Assembly: GCA_963848825.1 (NCBI GenBank)
Contig: CAWKFA010000009.1
Span: 868,001 to 932,000 of the forward strand
Direction of reading: 5' to 3'
From: CAVVSQ01 sp963848825
GTDB lineage: Bacteria; Planctomycetota; Planctomycetia; Gemmatales; Gemmataceae
Length of the DNA: 64,000 bases
The position numbers were made by a program, and so were the translations under genes. The notes under the pieces are model-generated. The model saw nothing but the letters and a program-made list of their open reading frames with translations. It was not told the origin of the DNA and did no database searches. Positions 56,585 through 64,000 of this stretch are shown one piece after another (position 1 is the stretch's first letter; the number at the start of each line of letters is the position of its first letter).

Positions 56585-57310
56585 TACCGGGCTCCAAGGC
56601 GCCTTCTCAATTGCACAGTACAGGTATTTATCGATTAGGAGGTCCAGTATGGAGGTGGCAGGTGCTGCGGTCAAGAAAAAAATAGGTGGGCGATGGCAGG
56701 CGGATAAAAGGAGAGTTCCATGCACGCAACTTCAAGTCCAAGCCCGAAAACCTTGGGACGATGATACAGAAAGCACCAAGCCTCAAGCTTGCGCGGACCG
56801 ACGTGACGCGCGCAATGAAAAACCCGCGTCGGGTCGGTGACGCGGGTTCGTTTAAACGCGGGCCTTTATGGTCCGCGGGCGTGGTGGGATGTTAAATATT
56901 AAAGAGCACGGCGGGACCGAGGGTTAAAGGACCTGTTCCGGACGTCCTCGTTTCCTCGCAAGGGCGCCACCAGTGCTCAGCCTCTCTCCTCGCCCCAGGT
57001 TCTTCTCTGCCAGCCCCAATACTTCCTGAGAGGCGGAAGAATTAAAGCAATTGCAGTGCCAAATCTGCCAGGAAAATGGCATGCCGGCCATAAGTGTCTG
57101 TGGCGCTTGATTTTAAATTTGAATGCATTTTGCCAGCTACGACCATGCAGGAAATGACGGGTGTATTTTTCGCCATTCCGTGTGAAAAATGAACAGCGTA
57201 CCGAGCCATAGCATGATTACTCTACACCGTGAATTGCGGGCCCCAAACTTCGTCCCCCTCGTCCCTCGCCCGGCGCACGGTACAATACCTTCATTCTGGA
57301 GGAGTTGCGA
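56585..57310. other. Long intergenic region upstream of the vWA module and the VIT1-like gene
   Basis: 726 bp without a confident gene, between divergent genes. A hairpin with a minus-strand T run lies at 56818-56848. A 63-codon ORF at 56649-56840 (+) has AGGAGG before its ATG, but a composition unlike its neighbours and no recognised domain. The remaining 450 bp are featureless to my reading; an unrecognised RNA gene cannot be excluded. Confidence 0.4.
56818..56848 (-). terminator. Terminator-like hairpin upstream of the vWA gene
   Basis: 10-bp stem AACCCGCGTC (56821-56830) with GACGCGGGTT (56839-56848), 8-nt loop, followed on the minus strand by TTTTT. It lies about 230 nt before the vWA start with no minus-strand gene upstream, so it is either a leader element or the end of an unrecognised transcript. 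Confidence 0.6.
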
Positions 57311-58012
57311 ATGCGTTCGACTCATGTGGAAAAGCACTTTACGTCCTCCGCCCTCGTCAGGGACATCGTTATCGGGATGTCAGACGGGCTGACCGTGCCT
57401 TTCGCGCTGGCGGCGGGACTTACCGGGGCCGTCAACGCCGCCAACATCATTGTCACTGCCGGCCTGGCGGAAATAGCTGCTGGGTCGATAGCGATGGGGC
57501 TGGGCGGTTACCTGGCCGCCAAGACCGATGCCGAGCATTACGCCTCCGAACGAACCCGCGAGGAGCGCGAAGTCATCGAGATACCCGACCAGGAGGCCGC
57601 CGAGGTGGCAGAGGTCTTTGAATCCTATGGGCTCGCGAAAGATACCGCGGCCGTCGTGGTGGACGCTATTCGCAAAGACAACAAGCGCTGGGTCGATTTC
57701 ATGATGCGTTTCGAGCTGGGCCTGGAAGAACCGGATGCGAGCCGGGCCCGGACCAGCGCCCTGACGATTGCGCTCTCCTACATCGCCGGCGGCCTGGTGC
57801 CCCTGGCGCCCTATTTCTTGTTGCCGACCGTCAAGGAAGGACTGGCGGGGTCGATCGTAGTGACTCTGCTGGCGCTCTTTGTCTTTGGCTACATCAAGGG
57901 CAAGTTCACGACGCCGCGGCCGTTCCGCAGCGCCTGGCAAACCGTCATCGTCGGTGGCCTGGCAGCCGGGGCAGCATTTTTGATCGCGATCGCGATGGAA
58001 CAAAAGCCATGA
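57311..58012 (+). CDS. VIT1/CCC1-family iron/manganese transporter
   Basis: Membrane transporter for Fe2+/Mn2+, 233 residues, intact. Helix 1 region with DIVIGMSDGLTVPFALAAGLTGAV is the family signature, followed by IAMGLGGYLAAKTDAEHY. The cytoplasmic metal-binding segment is Glu-rich (EREVIEIPDQEAAEVAEVFE, RFELGLEEPDAS), then the last three helices. GGAGGAG lies about 7 nt before the ATG at 57311. It stands alone between an orphan regulator and the vWA module. Confidence 0.92.
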   Translation: MRSTHVEKHFTSSALVRDIVIGMSDGLTVPFALAAGLTGAVNAANIIVTAGLAEIAAGSIAMGLGGYLAAKTDAEHYASERTREEREVIEIPDQEAAEVAEVFESYGLAKDTAAVVVDAIRKDNKRWVDFMMRFELGLEEPDASRARTSALTIALSYIAGGLVPLAPYFLLPTVKEGLAGSIVVTLLALFVFGYIKGKFTTPRPFRSAWQTVIVGGLAAGAAFLIAIAMEQKP

Positions 58013-58039
58013 AAGTAGGCGAGCGAACGCTCTCAGACA

Positions 58040-58075
58040 AAAAAAGCCTGGAGCGCAGGTGCGCTTCAGGCTCGT
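58040..58075 (-). terminator. Intrinsic terminator of the FixJ-type regulator gene
   Basis: Hairpin with AGCCTG...CAGGCT arms and an inner AGCGC/GCGCT stem, followed on the minus strand by seven Ts (TTTTTTTG). It lies about 80 nt downstream of the regulator stop at 58152 and converges with the VIT1-like gene, so it may serve both. Confidence 0.75.
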
Positions 58076-58151
58076 GGGGAGAAACTTGGCCTAGCCCGGC
58101 GGTCGGCCCGGTTTGCGTCTCGGGGTCGTTGGAAGTGGTGAATGATCTGAG

Positions 58152-58804
58152 CTAAAGATAGCTCCCTGGCTTGATAGCGACCAACCCACCAGGCCCGGAC
58201 TCATGCAGCAAACGCCAACGTGCGATATCCGCCCAGGTCCGTGCCTTCATCTTGTCCACGACCTTGGTGCGATGGATATCCAGCGTCTTTCTGCTGATGC
58301 CCAGGTGGCGAGCGATGGCCATGTTTTTCATGCCATCCGCCATCAAACCAAATACTTCCAGTTCACGAGGCGTCAAGAGCGCCAAACGTTGCTCAACCTC
58401 GTGACGTTCTAGCTCGACTTTTTGCCAGCGCGCGTAGATCTCGCTCGCGTGTTGCAAGCGCTCGGCCAACACATCCAGCTTGAGCGGCTTCTGGAGAAAA
58501 TCGAAGGCGCCGTTCTTGATGGCTTGCACAGCCATGGGGACATCCCCGTGCCCGGTCAGGACCAGGATGGGAATATACGTTTTTCGTGCCTTGAGAATTT
58601 CTTGGAGCTCCAGACCGCTCATTCCGGGTAGCCGAATATCCAAGACGAGGCAGCACACTTTGGCTGGTTCGAAGCCCGCCAGGAACTCCTGAGCCTGCCG
58701 AAGCAGATGGCTTCATAACCGGCCGACTTTGCCGCCAGGCGAAAGGAATCGCTGAAAGCGGCATCATCGTCGACCAGACATACTCGATACTTTGCTTTGG
58801 CCAT
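58152..58804 (-). CDS. Orphan FixJ/NarL-type response regulator
   Basis: About 217 residues. Receiver domain: acidic pocket VCLVDDDA (residues 9-14), phospho-acceptor Asp56 in LVLDIRLPGMSG, LTGHGDVPMAVQAIKNG and FLQKP (Lys). The LuxR-type HTH output is LTPRELEVFGLMADGMKNMAIARHLGISRKTLDIHR. The frame breaks near 58700; the corrected reading is CFGQAQEFLAGFEPAK. No histidine kinase is adjacent, so the cognate kinase must be elsewhere. A T-rich hairpin terminates it. Confidence 0.92.
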
Positions 58805-58984
58805 CATTTCCCTCTGAAACAAGATTGAAACTTCATTGCCCGAAGCTGGGTACTAAAAAACCTGGAGGCCATTTTTATTATAGGCAATGTTTAATATTTG
58901 CTACCACACGTTGGCGCCAAACGAAAGAAAAAACTAATTTTATTTCCGCGGCCGAAGCCCCTCGAGGGCTGTCGGCGCCGTTCG

Positions 58985-59323
58985 TTACCCTTCCTTTCGC
59001 CCATAAGATGCCTGGCCGCGCCCGAGTCTTGGGACGGCGCTTCGCAGCCAGTTGGCGGCTTCCTTCCACTCGACCAGGCGGGCGCCGATGCCCGCGATGG
59101 CCATGACGAAAAAGAGCAATAAGCCGAAAACAATCTGATGCTGGAAAAATTTGAATTGGGCGGCCAGCCCCATGAACAGCGCCGCCGAGCCAATCGCCAT
59201 GACAAAAAAGAGGAGTGCCCGGAGCCAGGCGCCTTTGGGCCGTTTGCGGGCCTCGGCGAGCAGTCGATCATGCCTTTGCGTGGCGACATAGGCATCGCGG
59301 GCCAGGCGCCGCGAAGCCTTCAT
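58985..59323 (-). CDS. Small membrane protein (two helices)
   Basis: 112 residues, intact. Residues about 34-54 (RALLFFVMAIGSAALFMGLAA) and 66-84 (VFGLLLFFVMAIAGIGA) are membrane helices with near-repeated FFVMAI motifs. Cytoplasmic N-terminus is basic (RLARDAYVATQRHDRLLAEARK). Its start overlaps the upstream gene stop (ATGA), so it is co-translated with it. Function unknown; possibly a membrane anchor for its partner. Confidence 0.7.
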   Translation of the reverse strand: MKASRRLARDAYVATQRHDRLLAEARKRPKGAWLRALLFFVMAIGSAALFMGLAAQFKFFQHQIVFGLLLFFVMAIAGIGARLVEWKEAANWLRSAVPRLGRGQASYGRKEG

Positions 59324-60120
59324 TGAGACTTTGGCCCGCGCAGGTGCTGGCTCTGGCAGCTCCGGAGCGCTTCGGCCCGGGCGAGCTGCTGATCGGCGGC
59401 TTCGGTAAAGTTGCCTTCGAGCAAGGCGGCGTCCGACCTCGTCTTGGCCAGGAGCGCCCGCGCGAAATCGATGAAATTAAGACCACGCTGCCCTTTATCG
59501 AGCACATCGGCCAGGTTATCCGCGCCGGGCAAAGCGGCCGCCGGCGCCAATTCGCCGGCTTGCATGGCGGTGATGGCATCATCGAGCAGGAGGACGGCCC
59601 GGTCGAGAGCGCCGGTCTCCGCCTCGAATTCTCCTTGCACCAGGAAGCGCATGCCGCGCACGCGCTGCGCCTCCGCCCGCTGCATGGCGACGATCCGCGC
59701 CTGCATGGCGCGGGCCTCGGGCGGCGCCTCCGCGGGAAAGGCTACCTTGGCCGAAAGCTCCGCCGCCCGCTCATGATGGATTTCGGCATTCTCCAAAAGG
59801 CGGGGCGCATCCACGAAATCGCCGTGGAGAAAGTAAGCGACCAGGCCCCGGTTCTCCGCCAGATAACCACAGGCGGCCTGATAGCGGGAATGTGCATAAA
59901 GGAGCTGTTTTTCCAATAGCTCCGCTTTGCCTTTGTCCAACTCTTCCGCCCAGCCTTTTAAAACAGCTTCAGCGCCCTCATAGTTTTTGTCCGCCAAAAA
60001 TGCAGTGGTGAGCGTATTGAATACTCCAAAAGCATCCAGCAACGTGTTGCGCAACTGGAGCGAATTGCCGCTTGAGCGCGCGGCGACGATGCGTTGACTC
60101 CAGGCTTTCACGTCATCCAT
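59320..60120 (-). CDS. Alpha-helical hypothetical protein (TPR-like)
   Basis: 266 residues, intact. Almost entirely helical with Ala/Leu/Glu heptads (GVFNTLTTAFLADKNYEGAEAVLKGW, AVLLLDDAITAMQAGELAP, FIDFARALLAKTRSDAALLEG), resembling degenerate TPR proteins. No signal peptide or membrane helix. It overlaps the start of the small membrane protein by 4 nt, so the two form a coupled pair. Not recognised. Confidence 0.7.
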   Translation of the reverse strand: MDDVKAWSQRIVAARSSGNSLQLRNTLLDAFGVFNTLTTAFLADKNYEGAEAVLKGWAEELDKGKAELLEKQLLYAHSRYQAACGYLAENRGLVAYFLHGDFVDAPRLLENAEIHHERAAELSAKVAFPAEAPPEARAMQARIVAMQRAEAQRVRGMRFLVQGEFEAETGALDRAVLLLDDAITAMQAGELAPAAALPGADNLADVLDKGQRGLNFIDFARALLAKTRSDAALLEGNFTEAADQQLARAEALRSCQSQHLRGPKSQ

Positions 60121-60429
60121 GACTCACTCCCGCGCTCGCTAAAATGGTTGGTGGTACGAACTATTCTGGCATACCGGACTCTATACAAGAAGCGCGCTGT
60201 CAGGGACAAGCTCAGGTGTGTTTTGCTGGCCGAAGTCGCGGCCGCTCGCCTACCGTAGGGCCAGGCCGAGGCAGTTTCTGACTGTAAAGATCACAATGTG
60301 CGGCCATCTCAGGTCAGCATCCCCCATGACTGATTTGCGTTCATTAACTTGGAGTTGTAGCCCCTATGCCCCCAAATCGCTACTATAGTTCTACAGCATT
60401 ACCCACAAACCTAATTGGAGGTCAGTTCC
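60121..60429. other. Divergent intergenic region
   Basis: 309 bp. A ribosome-binding site (GGAGG) lies just before the + gene at 60430. I see no good promoter hexamers, hairpin or gene. Confidence 0.4.
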
Positions 60430-60768
60430 ATGGCGAGAAAAGCCGGTGAAAACAAATCCGAGTCAATCCGACAATTACTTAGAAAGAACCCGGACATTTC
60501 CGCCAACGACGCCATTGCCGAGCTAAAAAAAGGCGGCACCGACGTGGGTGGCAACTTGTTTTATTTTGTCAAAGGCAAGATGCTGGGTAAAAAAGGCCGC
60601 CGCCGCAAAGTCCGTCGCCAGGTTGCCAGCGCGATGGCCGCCAACGGGGCTCCGTCCACCAGCCATAGCGACGTCATCGCGACCATCAAAAAAGTGATAG
60701 GTTTGGCAACTGAAGTTGGCGGGCTCAAGAAACTACAAGCGCTCGTTGAAGCCCTCATCATCCAATAA
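60430..60768 (+). CDS. Small basic protein, possibly DNA-binding
   Basis: 112 residues. The N-terminal part SESIRQLLRKNPDISANDAIAELKKGG, with VGGNLFYFVKGKML after it, is helical and resembles the winged-helix-like small regulators seen in planctomycetes. A basic cluster (KKGRRRKVRRQ) follows, then a helical C-terminus (VIATIKKVIGLATEVGGLKKLQALVEAL). GGAGG precedes the ATG at 60430. A nucleic-acid-binding role is inferred from composition only. Confidence 0.65.
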   Translation: MARKAGENKSESIRQLLRKNPDISANDAIAELKKGGTDVGGNLFYFVKGKMLGKKGRRRKVRRQVASAMAANGAPSTSHSDVIATIKKVIGLATEVGGLKKLQALVEALIIQ

Positions 60769-60908
60769 GGTGCCGATGGGTTCAGGGTATTGCCGAAGTT
60801 GAGCGGCTTCCCATGCGGCGCTGATATTCGTCCGCACGCACCAGCGTGCGGACGACGCTTCCATCGGCGTCATCTCATGACGCGGCCAACTTTCGCCGCG
60901 GCTCCCTG

Positions 60909-61482
60909 TCATTCAGGCATTCTTGTGTCATCGTCAAATTCCCGTGCCTCGACATCGGCACCATATTCATGACTGAAGAAACGGAAGGGCCTGGCCAATT
61001 CGCGAAAAACGGCATTGGGCAGGCATACCGTTCCCCATTTGGGGCTGCGCACTTTCATGTGGCGGCGATAGGACTCGACGGTGACCGCTCGCAATAGATA
61101 CGCGCTGTTCGCGCCAGTGCCACAGATCGGGGGTATCCGCGGGTACCGTGACGTTATTGCCGATGCGATACAGGAAAACCAACAAACCCACCGAACCTGG
61201 TCCGAAGAGACGCGTCCAGCTCGCCATGCCACTCAGGTCTTCTTGGGTGCACCAGTTCTCCCACACATAGCGCTGCTTGCCGGTGGGGCCGCCCGGAAAT
61301 TGCCGACCCTTGACGTCCACGAGCAGGCGCAGCCCCATTTGGCTCAGCACGATAAAATCCAGGTTCTTTACGGAGGTGGTGCCCAGGTGGGTGCGCCGCG
61401 ATTCATCGACTGCGACCGTACATAAACCTTGCAATTGGAGATAGGACTCGAAGGCAGCTTCATAGGGATTGCTTCGGTCCAT
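60909..61482 (-). CDS. PD-(D/E)XK-like nuclease domain protein
   Basis: About 190 residues. The core NLDFIVLSQMGLRLLVDVKGRQFPG shows an Asp, a hydrophobic strand and D-x-K spacing, the pattern of restriction-like nucleases; NPYEAAFESYLQLQGL forms the preceding helix. The frame breaks near 61115 in TTCGCGCC; the corrected C-terminus is YLLRAVTVESYRRHMKVRSPKWGTVCLPN onward. It lies 49 bp downstream of hisS on the same strand. It is the only nuclease-like gene in the window and has no recognised partner methylase. Confidence 0.6.
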
Positions 61483-61531
61483 GAGGATGTCCCCCTGAGT
61501 TTCGCGTCCGGACAGACGCGCCGCTAACGCT

Positions 61532-62858
61532 CTAAGCGTGCAGAGCGGCCTGCACCGCGCTCACGACGTCGTCGGCCTTGACCGTCGTTTCCGTGCGCAA
61601 GGTCAGGTCCTTGATCTTCCAAACCTGCTGAGTAAACTCGTCCGGACCGGCAATGAGTGCCAGCTTGAAGCCGCGTTTTTCCGCGAACTGTAGTTGGTTG
61701 CCGACCTTCTTGGCCTCCGGATAGACTTCAACACCCACGCCCGCATCGCGGAGAGCGCGGGCCATCTTTTGGTAGTCTCCCAGGCGCTCGGCACTAAATT
61801 GCACCATGAAGACGGGCGCCGGCGTGGAGCTTGCCTCCAGAAGGTGCAACTCCTCAAGCGCGGCCACCAGGCGGTCGAGCCCCAGGGAGGCGCCAACGCC
61901 CGGAAGCTGTTGTTTCGTATACAGCCCGGCGAGGTTGTTGTACCGGCCGCCGGAACAAACGCTGCCGATCGTCGGCAAGTCGCTGAGAAACGTCTCATAA
62001 ACCGTGCCCGTATAATAATCGAGCCCGCGGGCGATGGCCAAATCGAGCTTGATGTCAGCGCTGTCCACGCCGGCGCGCGTCACGACGCCGAGCAACTCTT
62101 CAAGACGGGCAATGCCCTCGGCGGCCTTGGCGTTGGTGCCAAAATCCCTGGTCAAACGCTCGAGGATTTCGCCATTGCTGCCAGTCATGTCGGCCAGTGC
62201 CAGGAGACGCTGGGCCTGTGCGCCGCCCACGCCGGCCCGGTCAACCAGTTCCTTGGCCACGCCGTCGGCACCAATCTTGGGCAGCTTGTCGAGGCTGCGC
62301 AGCACCGCACCCGTTTGCTGCGCGAGGCCCAGTTCCTCCAGCAGCCCGCTTAGTACCAGGCGATTGTTGACATGAATCTTGAAACGTCCAACCTTCAAGG
62401 CCTTGAGCAGGTCATGAATCACCAACACGACTTCGATATCGGCCGCATTGGCCGTCGTCCCGATGGTGTCGAAATCACATTGCCAGAATTCGCGAAAACG
62501 GCCACGTTGTTTCTTTTCGCCGCGCCAGACCGGCCCCATGTGGTAGCGCTTGAACGGCGTTCCTAGCTTGCCGATATGCTCGGCGGCGAAGCGCGCAAAG
62601 GGAATCGTGAGGTCGAAACGCAGGGCGATATCGCGGCCGCCGGAATCGGTGAAGCGATAGAGCTGCTTGTCCGATTCTTCGCCCCCCTTGCCCAAAAGAA
62701 TCTCGGCGTATTCGAGCGCGGGGGTATCGATCGGCGCGAAGCCGTACGAGCGGTAGACGCGCCGCGCCTGCTCAAGCAGGTGCTCGCGCGGCATCATCAA
62801 TTCCGGGGGATAATCGCGAAAGCCACTTCAGCGTGCGCGGCTGGATCAGGTCGGCCAT
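61532..62858 (-). CDS. hisS: Histidine--tRNA ligase
   Basis: Class II aminoacyl-tRNA synthetase, about 441 residues. Motif 1 region with YGFAPIDTPALEYAEILLGKGGEE; motif 2 FKRYHMGPVWRGEKKQRGRFREFWQCDFD; histidine loop RGLDYYTGTVYE; motif 3 GASLGLDRLV. The C-terminal anticodon domain ends VVSAVQAALHA. The frame breaks near 62825 (an extra base in AAGTGGCTTT); the corrected N-terminus is MADLIQPRTLKGFRDYPPELM. It starts 14 nt after the upstream site-2 protease stop, so the two are co-transcribed, with the nuclease-like gene after it. Confidence 0.96.
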
Positions 62859-62872
62859 AGCTCAAAGTTCCG

Positions 62873-63934
62873 TCACTTGTTCTTCATCCGGTCCGCGTAA
62901 CGTTTGAGAAAGCGATGCTCCTCGTCCGTGAGAGAGTCTTTGCCGTGGGCTTGGATTTTTTGGAGCAGTTCATCGACGCGGCGGGCCTCGGCCTCCGCGC
63001 TTTCTTGCCGCTGCTGCAGCTTGCGCGCGGCGCGGCGCTGGAGCCAGCGCTGCAGAATGTTGGCCTTCTTGCGGCGCGGTTTGCGCCGCGGTGGGTCGTC
63101 CCGTTCCAGACTGGTGTAACCCTGGGAGAAATCGTAGCCAAACAGCGATTCCTCACCGCCGGATTCCAGCGTGATCCACTCCTGCTGGCAGGTGATGTAG
63201 GTGATATAGGCCAGGGCGATAACCACGACCTCATTAAAGATAATTGCCACGCCCCCGAGTGCGATCATGAAGACAAAGCCGACGTACACCGTGTAAAGTG
63301 TTGCCTGCCGGTAACCGAGGTAGGGCCAGAGACTGGCCTGAAACAAACGGCCGCCATCCCAGGGAAAACCAATGATCAGAACATTGAGAAGGAAAGTTGC
63401 CCAACTGACGTAAAAGAGGCGCGCCAGGATGGTGGCAGCCAGGTTGCCGGTCAACTCTCTGGTGCCGTCCCAGCGGACCAGGCTGATCTGGCCGGCGTCA
63501 TCAACGCGAAAAGGGTACCAAAAAGGGTTCCAGGTCGGTCGAAATGAGGTGTCAAGGACGAATGCCATCGCCAAGCCGCACGCGACGCAGATCAGCAGAT
63601 TGACAGCCGGCCCGCCCGCGGCCGTAATGAAATGGGCCCGAGGGTTATGCGGCACATCACAGGCGGCCAGGCCGCCGAGCGGCCACAGCAAGATCTCATC
63701 GGCCTCCCCGCCTACGCGCCGAGCGGCGAAACAATGGCCGAATTCATGCAGCAGCACGGTGACGAAGAGCAGGCCAAGGATCATGGCCATGTCGATCCAC
63801 GTTCCCTGATAATAATCCTTGACGGTGACGCGCACGATCAGCACGCAAATAATAAACGGGAAAAAGATGTGAACGCGCACCGCGACGCCGAACAGGCGGC
63901 CAATCGGAAATGACCAGGAAAAATGATCGCGCAT
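62873..63934 (-). CDS. Site-2 protease (M50) with a DUF6576-like C-terminus
   Basis: 353 residues, intact. Zinc motif HEFGH in VTVLLHEFGHCFAAR; the third ligand is in GFPWDGGRLFQA, near residue 195; about six membrane helices. The cytosolic C-terminal 100 residues are basic, and end with RRVDELLQKIQAHGKDSLTDEEHRFLKRYADRM, the DUF6576-type tail of planctomycete S2P and rhomboid-like proteins. It cuts membrane-bound proteins; substrate unknown. It starts the operon S2P-hisS-nuclease-like. A second S2P lies at 45766-46518. Confidence 0.9.
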   Translation of the reverse strand: MRDHFSWSFPIGRLFGVAVRVHIFFPFIICVLIVRVTVKDYYQGTWIDMAMILGLLFVTVLLHEFGHCFAARRVGGEADEILLWPLGGLAACDVPHNPRAHFITAAGGPAVNLLICVACGLAMAFVLDTSFRPTWNPFWYPFRVDDAGQISLVRWDGTRELTGNLAATILARLFYVSWATFLLNVLIIGFPWDGGRLFQASLWPYLGYRQATLYTVYVGFVFMIALGGVAIIFNEVVVIALAYITYITCQQEWITLESGGEESLFGYDFSQGYTSLERDDPPRRKPRRKKANILQRWLQRRAARKLQQRQESAEAEARRVDELLQKIQAHGKDSLTDEEHRFLKRYADRMKNK

Positions 63935-64000
63935 GACTCATTACTCGCCGGGAAGTGCCCGAAGTTCCTTGGTAGCAGTTTAGCAGCCGGCCAAGAAAGA

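Noticed and set aside
56649..56840. Short + strand ORF of 63 codons with AGGAGG before its ATG
   Set aside because: Composition is unlike other genes here, there is no recognised domain, and it crosses the hairpin at 56818-56848. It could be real, but I cannot support it.
1..64000. Programmed frameshifting as the cause of the many frame breaks
   Set aside because: The breaks occur in unrelated housekeeping genes, in both directions, at GCGC and not at slippery heptamers with pseudoknots; sequencing error is the simpler explanation.
1..64000. tRNA, rRNA, phage and IS elements
   Set aside because: Scanning found no tRNA-like clover sequences, rRNA blocks, transposase or integrase genes, and no att-like direct repeats.

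Overview
The window looks like a planctomycete chromosome, most likely of the Gemmata/Gemmatales type. Evidence for this is the moderately high GC, two predicted planctomycete-type outer-membrane beta-barrels, WD40, TPR, SEC-C and FixJ-type proteins, a kinase-DUF5939-cyclase fusion, tetrahydromethanopterin-linked genes (beta-RFAP synthase and DUF447) in a bacterium, two site-2 proteases, and many secreted proteins with Lys/Asp/Glu-rich tails. I see no phage, IS element, CRISPR array, tRNA or rRNA. Genus-level assignment is inference.

Layout. 1-1265: tetR plus the start of an RND efflux operon, with a palindromic operator. 1413-9774: NAD(P)HX dehydratase, BBP7-like barrel, Gly-rich repeat protein coupled to a polytopic membrane protein, a seven-bladed WD40 protein, and a SEC-C/TPR protein. 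9854-14299: leuA behind a classical leucine attenuator, and a pseudocaspase-S41 protease fusion. 14582-22825: TPR lipoprotein, hemA with a ccsA/hemX-like gene, a beta-barrel, and a very large pseudokinase-kinase-DUF5939-cyclase. 23093-27434: small hypothetical genes, DUF3455, SWIM, a flavodoxin-like protein, and an ECF sigma/anti-sigma pair. 27802-34528: EF-G, the H4MPT pair, ribF, tpx, and peroxiredoxin with ahpD. 34598-43401: secreted unknowns, an operon asd-truA-aroA-unknown, ribD and an SDR. 43556-51633: POT peptide transporter, site-2 protease, coaD, secreted and membrane unknowns, clpX. 51837-56584: a vWA-PP2C-kinase-GYF module resembling TerY-P triads. 57311-63934: VIT1-like transporter, orphan FixJ regulator, small genes, a PD-(D/E)XK-like nuclease, hisS and a site-2 protease.

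The most notable signals are these. (1) A leucine-rich leader peptide, an overlapping anti-terminator segment and a perfect 12-bp terminator lie directly before leuA. (2) The four-gene vWA/PP2C/kinase/GYF module is a candidate phospho-signalling system. (3) The caspase-like domain fused to an intact S41 protease has lost its catalytic His and has a shifted Cys. (4) The multi-domain kinase-cyclase polypeptide begins with a kinase domain lacking catalytic residues. (5) About forty reading-frame breaks occur in otherwise conserved genes, and most fall inside or next to GCGC. This points to a systematic sequencing artefact, perhaps at a methylated motif, rather than real gene decay. I therefore describe broken genes as single genes and give the approximate position of each break.
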